Below are positions 32,912 to 42,000 of a stretch of 64,000 nt of DNA, one piece after another. A program made the translations under genes and the position numbers. A model generated the notes under the pieces. That model did no database searches. It saw nothing but the letters and a program-made list of their open reading frames with translations, and was not told the DNA's origin. The number at the start of each line of letters is the position of its first letter. Within the stretch, counting starts at the first letter, position 1. The DNA is from Streptomyces sp. TSRI0107 (GTDB lineage Bacteria > Actinomycetota > Actinomycetes > Streptomycetales > Streptomycetaceae), in contig NZ_LIVZ01000005.1 of assembly GCF_001905845.1 (NCBI RefSeq), forward strand, positions 372,001-436,000, read 5' to 3'.

Positions 32912-33464
32912 TGAGCACCCTTTCGAGCAGTGTCACGTCTGGCTGGCCACCGGCGTTCTCGTCGCCGCCGGGCTGATGGATGGCGACCAGTCCCGCCTCC
33001 GCCAAGTCGGCGACGAGGATCCTGGCCACGCCGAGAGGGATCGTGAGCAGAGCCGAGATCTCGGCTACCGACTTGATCTCACGGCAGAGGTTGCAGATCC
33101 GCTGATGCTCGGGCAACTGGCCCTGCATCTGATGCGGAGCCGCGGTGGTGTGCACCAGCGCCTCGATGGCGAGCTGGTACCGCGGCCTGGTGCGACCGCC
33201 CGTCATCGCGTACGGGCGCACCAGGGGGTTGTTCGACGCCCCGGCGGGCGCCGGCTCATGGGTGCGGCGCTGCGGCTGCACGGGCTGGATACGCGGTGCC
33301 TGCGGCTGGTCGTACTGGCCCGGGCCGGGACCCTGCGGCGCGTACGGCTGCCGGTGGCTCGGGGTGGAGGGGAAGTTGTACCGGTTCTGGGAACCGTCGT
33401 TCTGGCCCTGGGCAGGGCCGTACGACCAATTGCCCGAAGACGAACCGCCTGGGGGTGTTGCCAC
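32892..33464 (-). CDS. cvnC: conservon DUF742 protein CvnC (second conservon)
   Basis: 190 residues. The GTG at 33464 has GGAGGAG 5 nt upstream. The first 75 residues are a low-complexity Gln/Pro/Tyr-rich extension (GPAQGQNDGSQNRYNFP, QPYAPQGPGPGQYDQPQAP). The DUF742 domain follows: LVRPYAMTGGRTRPRYQLAIEALV, HQRICNLCREIKSVAEISALLTIPLGVARILVADLAEAGLVAI. It looks like a winged-helix fold with a CxxC pair. The paralogue in the other conservon lacks most of this extension. It probably mediates protein contacts within the complex. Confidence 0.88.
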   Translation of the reverse strand: MATPPGGSSSGNWSYGPAQGQNDGSQNRYNFPSTPSHRQPYAPQGPGPGQYDQPQAPRIQPVQPQRRTHEPAPAGASNNPLVRPYAMTGGRTRPRYQLAIEALVHTTAAPHQMQGQLPEHQRICNLCREIKSVAEISALLTIPLGVARILVADLAEAGLVAIHQPGGDENAGGQPDVTLLERVLSGLRKL

Positions 33465-33558
33465 TTTCTCCTCCTCCGACTGCGCCGGGCACCCATCTCT
33501 GTGGAGCCGCGTCCCGAAACCTTACGGCCCCGGGACGCGAAAACGCACCGTCTGTCTG

Positions 33559-33981
33559 TTAGTTGAGAAGGCTGCCCTGGAGCTCCGCACGGAGATCCGG
33601 GGTCAGAACCGTGCCCGCGCGGTCCACGAGAAGTGCCATCTCGTACCCAATGAGACCGATGTCCGCTTCCGGGTGGGCCAGAACCGCGAGGGACGACCCG
33701 TCCGAGATGGACATGATGAAGAGGAATCCTCGCTCCATCTCCACAACCGTCTGGTTCACGCTGCCGCCCTCGAAGATGCGCGAGGCGCCGGCGGTCAGTG
33801 AGGTCAGACCGGAGGCGACGGCCGCGAGCTGGTCGGCGCGGTCGCGGGGAAAGCCTTCGGACATCGCCAGAAGGAGTCCGTCGGCGGAGACCACCACGGT
33901 GTGGGACACCCCGGGGGTGTTGTCCACGAAGTTGGTGATCAACCAGTTCAGGTTCTGTGCCGCCTGGCTCATCGGGCTCAC
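33559..33981 (-). CDS. cvnB: conservon roadblock/LC7 protein CvnB (second conservon)
   Basis: 140 residues from the GTG at 33981, which has AGGAG 7 nt upstream and begins 1 bp after the cvnA stop. A Met three codons later is an alternative. The roadblock/LC7 fold is clear: LNWLITNFVDNTPGVSHTVVVSADGLLLAMSEGF, DRADQLAAVASGLTSLTAGASRIFEGG, VNQTVVEMERGFLFIMSISDGSSLAVLAHPEADIGLIGYEMALLVDRAG. Roadblock proteins regulate MglA-like GTPases and dock to kinases, which fits its place between CvnA and CvnD. Confidence 0.92.
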   Translation of the reverse strand: MSPMSQAAQNLNWLITNFVDNTPGVSHTVVVSADGLLLAMSEGFPRDRADQLAAVASGLTSLTAGASRIFEGGSVNQTVVEMERGFLFIMSISDGSSLAVLAHPEADIGLIGYEMALLVDRAGTVLTPDLRAELQGSLLN

Positions 33982-33982
33982 A

Positions 33983-36900
33983 CTAACGCTCCTGGTTGTA
34001 GGTGCTGTCAGGACCGAAGCCCTGGCCGTTCGTTTCACTTCCTGCGGTGCGTCCCCGCTGCACGCCCCGGCGCAGGTTGCTCAGCCTGCCCCGGACGTCC
34101 TCGGGGGCGCGGGAGACCTGTGGGCCTCCCTGCGGAGTCGACTCCGCTGCGCCTTCGACCAGATTGGCCTTGGGCACCCGCCGCGGCAGACCGGAGGAGG
34201 TCACTCCGCCCGCCTTGGGCTTCCGGAGCTGCGAGGCCTGCTGCCACCGCTCGTCGTTCGCCGAGCGCCAGCCGTCGTCGCCCTTGCTCTCCGGGGAGGG
34301 GGCCGGCGATTCCTGGTGCACACGCTGCGCGCCGCCCGTGGCGCCGCTCGCGGTGGATCCGCGGCGGGGAAGCCCGGCGTCGGTCAGCTGGTGGCCGGCG
34401 GAGGAGGCCGGTCCCGGACGGTCGAAGCCTACGCGGTCCCGCTCACTCGCGTCAGCGGCCTGCACAGATTCCGCTTCTGGAGCGTACTGGTCCGGGTAGC
34501 CGTTCTGGTAGCCGCCCTGCTGCTGCCAGTCGCCCTGGTAGGACTGCTCTTCGAAGCCCGAGTAGCTCTCCGGGGCGGTGTTCGCCACTCCGGAGTGCTC
34601 GTTCTGGCCGGACTCCGCATACGCCGGCTCCGGGTAGCCGCCGGCGGCCTGGAAACCGTCGTTCTGCGGCAGCCCGCCGTCCTGCGGGAAGTAGGGCTCC
34701 TCGTACGACGCCTGCTGCTGGTCCTCGTACGCCTGCTGCTGACCGTAGCCGGTCTGCTCGGCGTAGCCGCCCTGGCCGTTGTCGTAGGCGTGCTGGCCGG
34801 TCTGCTGGTCGAAGGAGTCGGCGTAGGCCGCCTCGCCGCCGGGCTCCTGGCCGGGCTGGCCGTGGGTCTGCGCCTCCAGGGCCGCGCGGCGCCCCTCACG
34901 CATCAGGGAGCGGCCCACCGGGTCCAGTTCGCGGATGTCGTCCGGGACCTCGGTGTAGCGGGTGTCGTCGAAGCCGAGCTCCGCGGCGGTGCGCATCGGC
35001 TGGCCGAAGTCCTCACCCCGGAACTGCTGCTCGGGGATGATCTGCGAGACCGTGAACTCCTCGCGCTCCATGGCGCCTTCGCCACCACCACCGTGGGTGA
35101 TCGCGTCGGGCAGCATGACCAGCGAGGTGGTGCCGGCCTGCTCGCCGGAGGGACGCAGCTGGACCCGGATGCCGTGCCGGTCGGACAGCCGGCCGACCAC
35201 GAACAGACCCATGCGCTGCGAGATCGCGGCGTCCACGGTCGGCGGGTTGGCCAGCTTGTGGTTGATGTCCGCGAAGTCCTCGGCCGTCAGGCCGATGCCC
35301 TTGTCGTGGATCTCGACCATCACACGGCCGTCGGGGAGACGGGTCGCGGTGACGCGGACCTTGGTCTGCGGGGAGGAGAACGTGGTGGCGTTCTCCAGCA
35401 GCTCGGCCAGCAGGTGCACGAGGTCGGTCACGGCACGGCCGTGGATGTCGGCCTCCGGTACACCGGAGATCTCGATGCGCTCGTACTGCTCCACCTCGGA
35501 GGAGGCGGCGCGCAGCACGTCGACCAGCGGGACCGGCTGGTCCCAGCGGCGGCCGGGCTCCTCACCGGCGAGGACCAGCAGGTTCTCGCCGTTGCGGCGC
35601 ATACGGGTCGCCAGGTGGTCCAGCTTGAAGAGGTTCTCCAGCTGGTCCGGGTCGGCCTCGTTGTTCTCCAGGTCGGTGATCAGGGTCAGCTGGCCCTCGA
35701 TCAGCGACTGGTTGCGGCGCGACAGGTTGGTGAAGATCGCGTTGATGTTGCCCCGCAGCAGGGCCTGCTCGGAGGCCAGCCGGACCGCCTCGCGGTGGAC
35801 CTGGTCGAAGGCGCGGGCGACCTCGCCGATCTCGTCGGTGGAGGTGATCGGGATCGCCGCGACCCGGGTGTCGACCCGGCCGGGGTCGGTACGGGACAGC
35901 TGGTCGACCAGCATCGGCAGACGCTGCTCGGCGATACCGAAGGCGGCGTTGCGCAGCTGGCGCATCGACCGGCTCATCTGGCGGGCCACCATGCCGGCCA
36001 GGATGAACGCGGCGAGCAGCGCGATCACGACCGCGGCACCGGTGATGATCGCCTCGGTCTTGGCGTCGGCGGCGATGCCGTCGGCCTCGTTCACCGCGGT
36101 GTCCGCGAGGTCCGACTCGATCGTGCGGTAGGCGTTGTACTTGAGGGTGTTGACCGCGAACCAGTTCGACGGCGTGATGCCCTGGGCGGCCAGCAGCGCA
36201 CGGTCGGACTCCGCGGTCGACTTCATGCCCGCGACGGCGGCGACCATCTTCGTCGGGTCGGACGGCGGCGCCTTGTAGTTCGGGTCCTGGGCCAGGGCTT
36301 CCTTGGCCGCGGCCTGGGCGTCGGCCGTGATCTGCTTCCTGGCCTCCTCCAGCTTGTCCGCGTCGGCCTGGGTGCCGCCGCCCTTGTACTCCTCGATGGC
36401 GATGCGCTCGAGGTAGGCGTACGAGGCGAGGGAGGTGCGCTGGGTGGCGAAGTCGCCGTTGCCGGGGCCCGGCTTCACCAGGAGCTGCATACCGATGGAC
36501 CGCTCAAGCGAGAGCGCGGCCTTGGTCAGCGAGATGGCGTAGACGGTACGGCCGTAGCTGGTGATGTTGCCCGTGCCCAGACCGAGCTCGTTGGCGAACT
36601 CCATCAGCGGGTGGGCGATCGCGACGTAGCCCTCCTGCGTCTGCACACCCTTGAGGCGGGACGTGTAGGCGTTCTGGCGCACCGCGGCCAGGCTGGGCTC
36701 GACCTTGTGGAACAGGTCCAGGCGACGCTCCAGGCCGGCCTTGGACGGCATGTTCTGCGCGGCCTCGTCGAAGGCGTCGGCGGCCTCGTCGGTCTGCTTG
36801 CGGGCGGCGACCACGGTGGGGTCGTCCTCGCCCTTGCCCTGCAGCAGCGGAGCGGCGGTGGTGTCGCGCTCGTTGTAGAGGGCGTCGGCGTAGGTGAGGG

Positions 36901-37192
36901 AGGCCCGCACCAGACGCGCGGTGTTCGCCGCGTCCTCGGCCTCCTGCCAGGTGTCGATCGAGTTCTTCACCTGGAAGCCGCCCATGACGAGGCCGACCAG
37001 CACGGGTATGAGCAGGATCGCGTTCAGCCGGGTCGTCACACGCCAGTTGCGCGGGGAGAAACGGCCGCCGCCCGGAGCGGGCTCGGCCGTCGGCTCGGAG
37101 CCGGGCACAACAGGGGCGGGCGCCGCTCCGCGCGGCGGCGGGGTGAAGTTGCCCCGGGCGGGCGGCTCGGGACCGTTCTTGCTTCGCCTCAC
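33983..37192 (-). CDS. cvnA: conservon sensor histidine-kinase-like protein CvnA (second conservon)
   Basis: 1069 residues from the GTG at 37192. Domain order: a proline-rich cytoplasmic head (1-50), TM helix about 56-72, an extracytoplasmic helical sensor about 75-378, TM helix about 381-400, HAMP about 401-455, a dimerisation region with LFKLDHLATRMRRNGENLLVLAGEE (about 521-545, His526), and a HATPase domain with HLLAELLENATTFSSPQ and VEIHDKGIGL. From about 690 a low-complexity Gln/Tyr/Gly tail runs to a conserved C-terminus (SGLPRRVPKANL, then APEDVRGRLSNLRRG). CvnA proteins are sensor-kinase homologues without an obvious response regulator partner. Gene order puts it first in its operon. 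Confidence 0.92.
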   Translation of the reverse strand: MRRSKNGPEPPARGNFTPPPRGAAPAPVVPGSEPTAEPAPGGGRFSPRNWRVTTRLNAILLIPVLVGLVMGGFQVKNSIDTWQEAEDAANTARLVRASLTYADALYNERDTTAAPLLQGKGEDDPTVVAARKQTDEAADAFDEAAQNMPSKAGLERRLDLFHKVEPSLAAVRQNAYTSRLKGVQTQEGYVAIAHPLMEFANELGLGTGNITSYGRTVYAISLTKAALSLERSIGMQLLVKPGPGNGDFATQRTSLASYAYLERIAIEEYKGGGTQADADKLEEARKQITADAQAAAKEALAQDPNYKAPPSDPTKMVAAVAGMKSTAESDRALLAAQGITPSNWFAVNTLKYNAYRTIESDLADTAVNEADGIAADAKTEAIITGAAVVIALLAAFILAGMVARQMSRSMRQLRNAAFGIAEQRLPMLVDQLSRTDPGRVDTRVAAIPITSTDEIGEVARAFDQVHREAVRLASEQALLRGNINAIFTNLSRRNQSLIEGQLTLITDLENNEADPDQLENLFKLDHLATRMRRNGENLLVLAGEEPGRRWDQPVPLVDVLRAASSEVEQYERIEISGVPEADIHGRAVTDLVHLLAELLENATTFSSPQTKVRVTATRLPDGRVMVEIHDKGIGLTAEDFADINHKLANPPTVDAAISQRMGLFVVGRLSDRHGIRVQLRPSGEQAGTTSLVMLPDAITHGGGGEGAMEREEFTVSQIIPEQQFRGEDFGQPMRTAAELGFDDTRYTEVPDDIRELDPVGRSLMREGRRAALEAQTHGQPGQEPGGEAAYADSFDQQTGQHAYDNGQGGYAEQTGYGQQQAYEDQQQASYEEPYFPQDGGLPQNDGFQAAGGYPEPAYAESGQNEHSGVANTAPESYSGFEEQSYQGDWQQQGGYQNGYPDQYAPEAESVQAADASERDRVGFDRPGPASSAGHQLTDAGLPRRGSTASGATGGAQRVHQESPAPSPESKGDDGWRSANDERWQQASQLRKPKAGGVTSSGLPRRVPKANLVEGAAESTPQGGPQVSRAPEDVRGRLSNLRRGVQRGRTAGSETNGQGFGPDSTYNQER

Positions 37193-37390
37193 TCGACCAA
37201 CAACCTCTCGGCGGCGGGCACCTACGTCGTGCCGCAGTGTCTCAGAGCCCAGATCGCCATCGACGACTGAGTACGTCTTTGACTATTGGGCAGTTCAGGC
37301 ATTCCAGCACGTGGACCAGTGCTCTTCCAAACATGCGAAAGCCAGGATTCCGCGTGATGTAAGCCGTAGATAAAACGGTCATAAAGAGCG

Positions 37391-37416
37391 AGCCCCGCCA
37401 AAAGACGGGGCTTTTG
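37391..37416. terminator. hairpin with T-run between conservons
   Basis: AGCCCCG, an 8-nt loop, then CGGGGCT. TTTT follows on the plus strand, and the sequence is also U-rich after the stem on the minus strand (CTCTTTAT). It probably acts for the minus-strand cvn transcript. Confidence 0.55.
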
Positions 37417-37486
37417 TGCGCGCAGCGACACCGGGCGACCGCGACGCGTGGCGGCACCACCCGATTCCTCTGCCGAAACGTTATGA

Positions 37487-37530
37487 ACACCGGAGCCGGC
37501 CGTGTCAAAGGCCACAGCCGGCTCCGGTGT
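37487..37530 (-). terminator. 14-bp stem-loop after the first conservon
   Basis: A perfect 14-bp inverted repeat (37487-37500 with 37517-37530) and a 16-nt loop, 53 bp beyond the cvnD stop at 37583. Confidence 0.65.
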
Positions 37531-37582
37531 ACAGGTGAGGAGGCCTACGGCAACTGCCGTGACGCCCGCGCTGTTTCGGGTA

Positions 37583-38170
37583 CTACTTCAGCCGCGCCAT
37601 CAGGGCGTGCTCGACCAGCGTGATCAGCGCGGACTTCGCGTCCGCGCGGTGCCGGGCGTCGGTCGTGATGATCGGGGTGTCCGGCCCGATCTGCAGCGCC
37701 TCACGCACCTCGTCCGGGCTGTACGGCTGATGACCGTCGAAGCCGTTGAGGGCCACGACGAACGGCAGTCCGCTGTTCTCGAAGTAGTCCACCGCGGGGA
37801 AGCAGTCCGCCAGCCGCCGGGTGTCCACCAGGACCACCGCGCCGATGGCGCCGCGTACCAGGTCGTCCCACATGAACCAGAAGCGGTCCTGGCCCGGCGT
37901 ACCGAACAGGTAAAGGATCAGGTCCTGGTCGAGGGTGATGCGACCGAAGTCCATCGCGACCGTGGTGGTCGTCTTGCCCCCGGTGTGGGTGAGGTCGTCG
38001 ATGCCCGCGCTCGCGGACGTCATGACGGCTTCCGTGCGCAGCGGGTTGATCTCCGAGACGGCCCCGACGAACGTGGTCTTGCCCACGCCGAAGCCGCCCG
38101 CCACCACGATCTTGGCGGAAGTGGTGGAACGCCCCGAGGCGACGGCGCCGCTAGAGCTTGCGAAGTCCAC
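37583..38170 (-). CDS. cvnD: conservon small GTPase CvnD (first conservon)
   Basis: 195 residues, nearly identical to the CvnD at 32330-32911. By eye only a handful of substitutions (for example NQPYNPEEV versus HQPYSPDEV) and a short N-terminal indel separate them. The P-loop GGFGVGKTT, FGTPGQDRF and NGFD motifs are the same. It starts at a GTG inside the end of cvnC (20-bp overlap). The close identity suggests recent duplication, gene conversion or strong constraint on the output module. By order this is Cvn1 in S. coelicolor numbering. Confidence 0.9.
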   Translation of the reverse strand: MDFASSSGAVASGRSTTSAKIVVAGGFGVGKTTFVGAVSEINPLRTEAVMTSASAGIDDLTHTGGKTTTTVAMDFGRITLDQDLILYLFGTPGQDRFWFMWDDLVRGAIGAVVLVDTRRLADCFPAVDYFENSGLPFVVALNGFDGHQPYSPDEVREALQIGPDTPIITTDARHRADAKSALITLVEHALMARLK

Positions 38171-38549
38171 TGAGCACCCTTTCGAGCAGTGTCACGTCCG
38201 GAGCACCGCCGTTGTTCTCGTCGCCACCCGGCTGGTGGACGGCGACCAGTCCGGCCTCGGCGAGGTCCGCGACCAGGATCCGGGCCACACCGAGCGGCAT
38301 GGCCAGCAGCGCCGAGACCTCGGCGACCGACTTCACTTCACGGCACAGGTGGCAGATGCGCTGGTGCTCGGGGAGCAGCCCCATGAGCGCTGCCGGGTCG
38401 GCCGTGGTGCTGATCAGCGCCTCGAGGGCGAGCTGGTAGCGCGGCCGGGTCCGGCCGCCGGTCATCGCGTACGGACGGACCAGCGGCTGGTCGCCCTCGT
38501 CCCCGTACGGATCTGTGTACGGATCATGAGAGGCGGTGGGCGGGGTCAT
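38151..38549 (-). CDS. cvnC: conservon DUF742 protein CvnC (first conservon)
   Basis: 132 residues. The ATG has a GGAGG site 5 nt upstream. A short polar N-terminus (MTPPTASHDPYTDPYGDE) precedes the DUF742 domain: LVRPYAMTGGRTRPRYQLALEALI, HQRICHLCREVKSVAEVSALLAMPLGVARILVADLAEAGLVAV. It lacks the Gln/Pro-rich extension of its paralogue. Its end overlaps the cvnD start. A 111-bp gap separates it from cvnB. Confidence 0.9.
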   Translation of the reverse strand: MTPPTASHDPYTDPYGDEGDQPLVRPYAMTGGRTRPRYQLALEALISTTADPAALMGLLPEHQRICHLCREVKSVAEVSALLAMPLGVARILVADLAEAGLVAVHQPGGDENNGGAPDVTLLERVLSGLRKL

Positions 38550-38660
38550 GAATCCTCCGGGCGGGACAGCAAGCGGTCAGTCAAGCCGTCTGAGCGGGGC
38601 CGGTGGGGGGATTGTGTCGGCCGGACGGTGATTTGGTGAGGCGGGTGGATCTGGGTCGGG

Positions 38661-39083
38661 TCAGTGGAGCAGACTGCCTTGCAGTTCGGCGCGCAGATCC
38701 GGCGTGAGCACCGCGCCCGCACGGTCCACGAGCAGTGCCATCTCGTAGCCGACGAGACCGATGTCCGCCTCCGGGTGCGCCAGGACGGCCAGGGACGAGC
38801 CGTCCGAGATGGACATGAGGAAGAGGAATCCCCGCTCCATCTCGACGACGGTCTGCGCCACGTTGCCGCCCTCGAAGATCCGGGAGGCCCCGGCCGTCAG
38901 CGAGGTCAGCCCCGACGCGACGGCCGCCAGCTGGTCGGCACGGTCGCGCGGGAATCCCTCGGACATCGCCAGCAGGAGGCCGTCGGCCGACACGACGACG
39001 GTGTGGGACACCCCGGGGGTGTTGTCCACGAAGTTGGTGATCAACCAGTTCAGGTTCTGTGCCGCCTGGCTCATCGGACTCAA
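38661..39083 (-). CDS. cvnB: conservon roadblock/LC7 protein CvnB (first conservon)
   Basis: 140 residues from the TTG at 39083, immediately adjacent to the TAG stop of cvnA, with AGGAG 6 nt upstream. The same geometry with a GTG start occurs in the other conservon, which supports the choice. The sequence is almost the same as the paralogue (SQAAQNLNWLITNFVDNTPG). It probably bridges the CvnA kinase and the CvnD GTPase. Confidence 0.92.
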   Translation of the reverse strand: MSPMSQAAQNLNWLITNFVDNTPGVSHTVVVSADGLLLAMSEGFPRDRADQLAAVASGLTSLTAGASRIFEGGNVAQTVVEMERGFLFLMSISDGSSLAVLAHPEADIGLVGYEMALLVDRAGAVLTPDLRAELQGSLLH

Positions 39084-42000
39084 CTAGCGCTCCTGCGGGT
39101 GAGTGGGGCTCGGGTAACTGCCCGTCTGGCCCGAACCGGCCTGACGGCCCTGTGCGATACCCCGACGGAGATTGGTCAGCCGGCCGCGCACGTCCTGGGG
39201 AGCACGCGAGACCTGCGGACCGCTCTGGTGCGGTTGCTGCTGAGCCGTGCCCGGGACGAGGTTCGCCCGGGGCACCCGGCGCGGCAGGCCGGAGGTGGTG
39301 ATCCCGCCGGCGGCGGGCTGGCGGACGCGCTCGGCCTGCTTCACGAGGTCGTCGTTCGGCGAGCTGCGCCAGGCCGCCGTGGCGGCGCGCTGAGGCCCGG
39401 TCGGGGCCTGCGACTGCTGCTGGGGGGCACGGTCGGGCCGCTGCTGCGGAGCCTGCCGGCCCTGCGGAGCCTGGCCCTGCGGCGCCTGGGACTGCGGCGC
39501 CTGGGACTGCGGCGCCTGGGACTGCGGCGCCTGCTGGCCCTGCTGGGCCTGCTGGCCGTGGAACCAGTTGGTCTCCAGCGTGTCGTACAGCGGCGTACGC
39601 CCGTCACCGGGGCCGGCAGCCGGGGGCAGCGCCTCCGGTTCCGGACGTCCGGGCCGGGCCTGCGGACGCTGCCGGCCGCCGAGGTCGCCCTGCGGCTGGT
39701 CGAAGCGGGCCTGGGCGTCCTGCCGGCCGCCGGGCAGCGCGTGCCGGCCGGTGGCCGAGACGTCCTGCGCGGCCACCGGGAACTGGCCGGTGGAGCCGTT
39801 GTCGTAACCCTGCTGCTGCGGTGCCTGGAACTGGCCCGTCGAGCCGTTGTCGTAACCCTGGGCGCCGTAGCCCTGCGGGGCGGCGAACTGGCCGGTGGAG
39901 CCGTTGTCGTAGCCCTGCTGCCGCGGTGCCTGGAACTGGCCCGTGTTCGACGGGTCGCCCGCACCGGCGGACGTGCCGTAGACGTCCGGGCGGACGAACT
40001 GGCCGGTCTGCTGCGGGGCGTTCGCGCCCTGGTGGCCGAAGTCGGCCGGGGACTGCGGGTTCTGACGCTCGTCGAGCCGCGGCACCACCGGCATCTCCGC
40101 CGTGGAGCCGGGCCCCTGGCGGTCGTCGATCCGCGGCATCCGGGACGTCTGCGCGACGTCCGGCTCCTCGTGACCGCGCGGAGTGTCCAGCGAGGCACGC
40201 GGCACCGGCGGCTGGGCGCTCTCGTCGCTCCAGCTCGGCACGCGGGGCTGCGGGTTGCCGCCCGGCAGCTCGGCCCGCGGGCCGCCGCGCGGCGGCAGCT
40301 GCGGCTGCTGCGGCTGCTTGCCGCGCCGGCCGCGCTCGCCGCCCTTGTTCCGGTTCGCGTCGCCGCGGGGCGGCACGGGGCCACGGGCGTCCTGGCCCTG
40401 CGGCGCACCGCCCGGACCGGCGGCCTGAAGACCCTGCGGGGCACCCGCGCCGGCCGGAGCCGGACGGCCCTGCTGCGGCGCCGGAGCCTGCGGCCCGCGC
40501 GGACCGCCGGGACCACCGGCACCGCCGTTGTTGGCGCCACCGGCACCGGGGGCTCCCGGACGGCCGCCCGCGTCCCGGCCCGGCAGCGCGGCGCGCGGAC
40601 CCGGACCGGCCCCGAGCAGCCCGCCACCGGCGCCACCGGCACCCAGCGCGTTGCCGCCGTTCTGGCGCCGCGCGGCGGCGGCACCGGCCGCGGCCTGCGC
40701 GGCGGCCGGACCACCGGAGACACCGGCGCCGCCCTGACCCTGCTTCGGCTGCGGCTTCTTGCCGCCCTGGGCGACGTCGACGGGCAGCATGACCAGCGCG
40801 GTCGTACCGCCGGAGTCCGACGGGCGCAGCTGGATGCGGATGCCGTGCCGCTGGGACAGCCGGCCGACCACGAACAGACCCATGCGGCGGGAGACCGACA
40901 CGTCCACGGTGGGCGGCGAGGCCAGGCGCTCGTTGATCTGCGCCAGGTCCTCCGGGGACAGACCGATACCGGTGTCGTGGATCTCGATCAGCACCCGGCC
41001 GTCGGGCAGGGCGTGACCGGTGACCTTGACCTTGGTCTGCGGCGAGGAGAACGAGGTGGCGTTCTCCAGCAGCTCGGCGAGCAGGTGCACGAGGTCGTTG
41101 ACGACCCGGCCGGCGACCTGCGTGGTCGGCACGGCGGCCAGCTCGATGCGCTCGTACTGCTCCACCTCGGACGCGGCGGCACGCAGCACGTCGACCAGCG
41201 GAACCGGGCGGGTCCAGCGCCGGCCGGGCTCCTCACCCGCGAGGACGAGGAGGTTCTCACCGTTACGGCGCATACGCGTGGCGAGGTGGTCCAGCTTGAA
41301 CAGGGAGGCCAGCTGGTCCGGGTCGGCCTCGCGGGACTCCAGTTCGGAGATCAGCGACAGCTGGCGCTGGATCAGACCCTGGGAGCGGCGCGAGAGGTTG
41401 GTGAACATCGCGTTGACGTTGCCCCGCAGCAGGGCCTGCTCGGCGGCGAGGCGGACCGCCTCGCGGTGCACGTCGTCGAAGGCCGCGGCCACTCGGCCGA
41501 TCTCGTCGCGGGAGTGCACACCGACCGACTCCACGGATGTGTCGACGTCCTGCGGGTCGGACTCGGACAGCTGCTTGACCAGCTCGGGCAGGCGCTCGGC
41601 GGCGACCTTGGTCGCGGTGTCCTCCAGGCGGCGCAGCGAGCGGATCATGGAGCGGGCCACGACGAAGGCGCCGACCAGCGACACGCCGAGCACGAGCAGG
41701 ATCAGCGCACCGGAGATGATCGCTTCCTGCTCCGACTCGCTGCGCAGCTCGCGGGCCTTCTGCTCCATCTCCTCGAGCAGCGTGCGCTCGATCTTCTTCA
41801 TCTGCTCGATCTTGGTCGAGCTGTCGTCCACCCAGTCCTGGTACGAGCGCTTGTCCAGGCCGTCCAGACCCTCGGGCCGGCCGAACGCGCGGGACGCGTA
41901 CAGGTCGGTGGCCTCGATGGTGGCGTTGTTCTCCTCGATCGGCTTCAGCAGCTCCGCGGCGTTCTCGTCGCCGTAGATGCTCCGGAAGCTGTTGATGTCC

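Larger units (their letters stand above)
37193..37582. other. intergenic region between the two conservons
   Basis: About 390 bp without a gene. It holds two hairpins (37391-37412 and 37487-37530) that can terminate the upstream conservon. A relatively AT-rich stretch of about 190 bp (37200-37390) should contain the promoter of the second cvnA. I see no convincing ORF. Confidence 0.5.
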
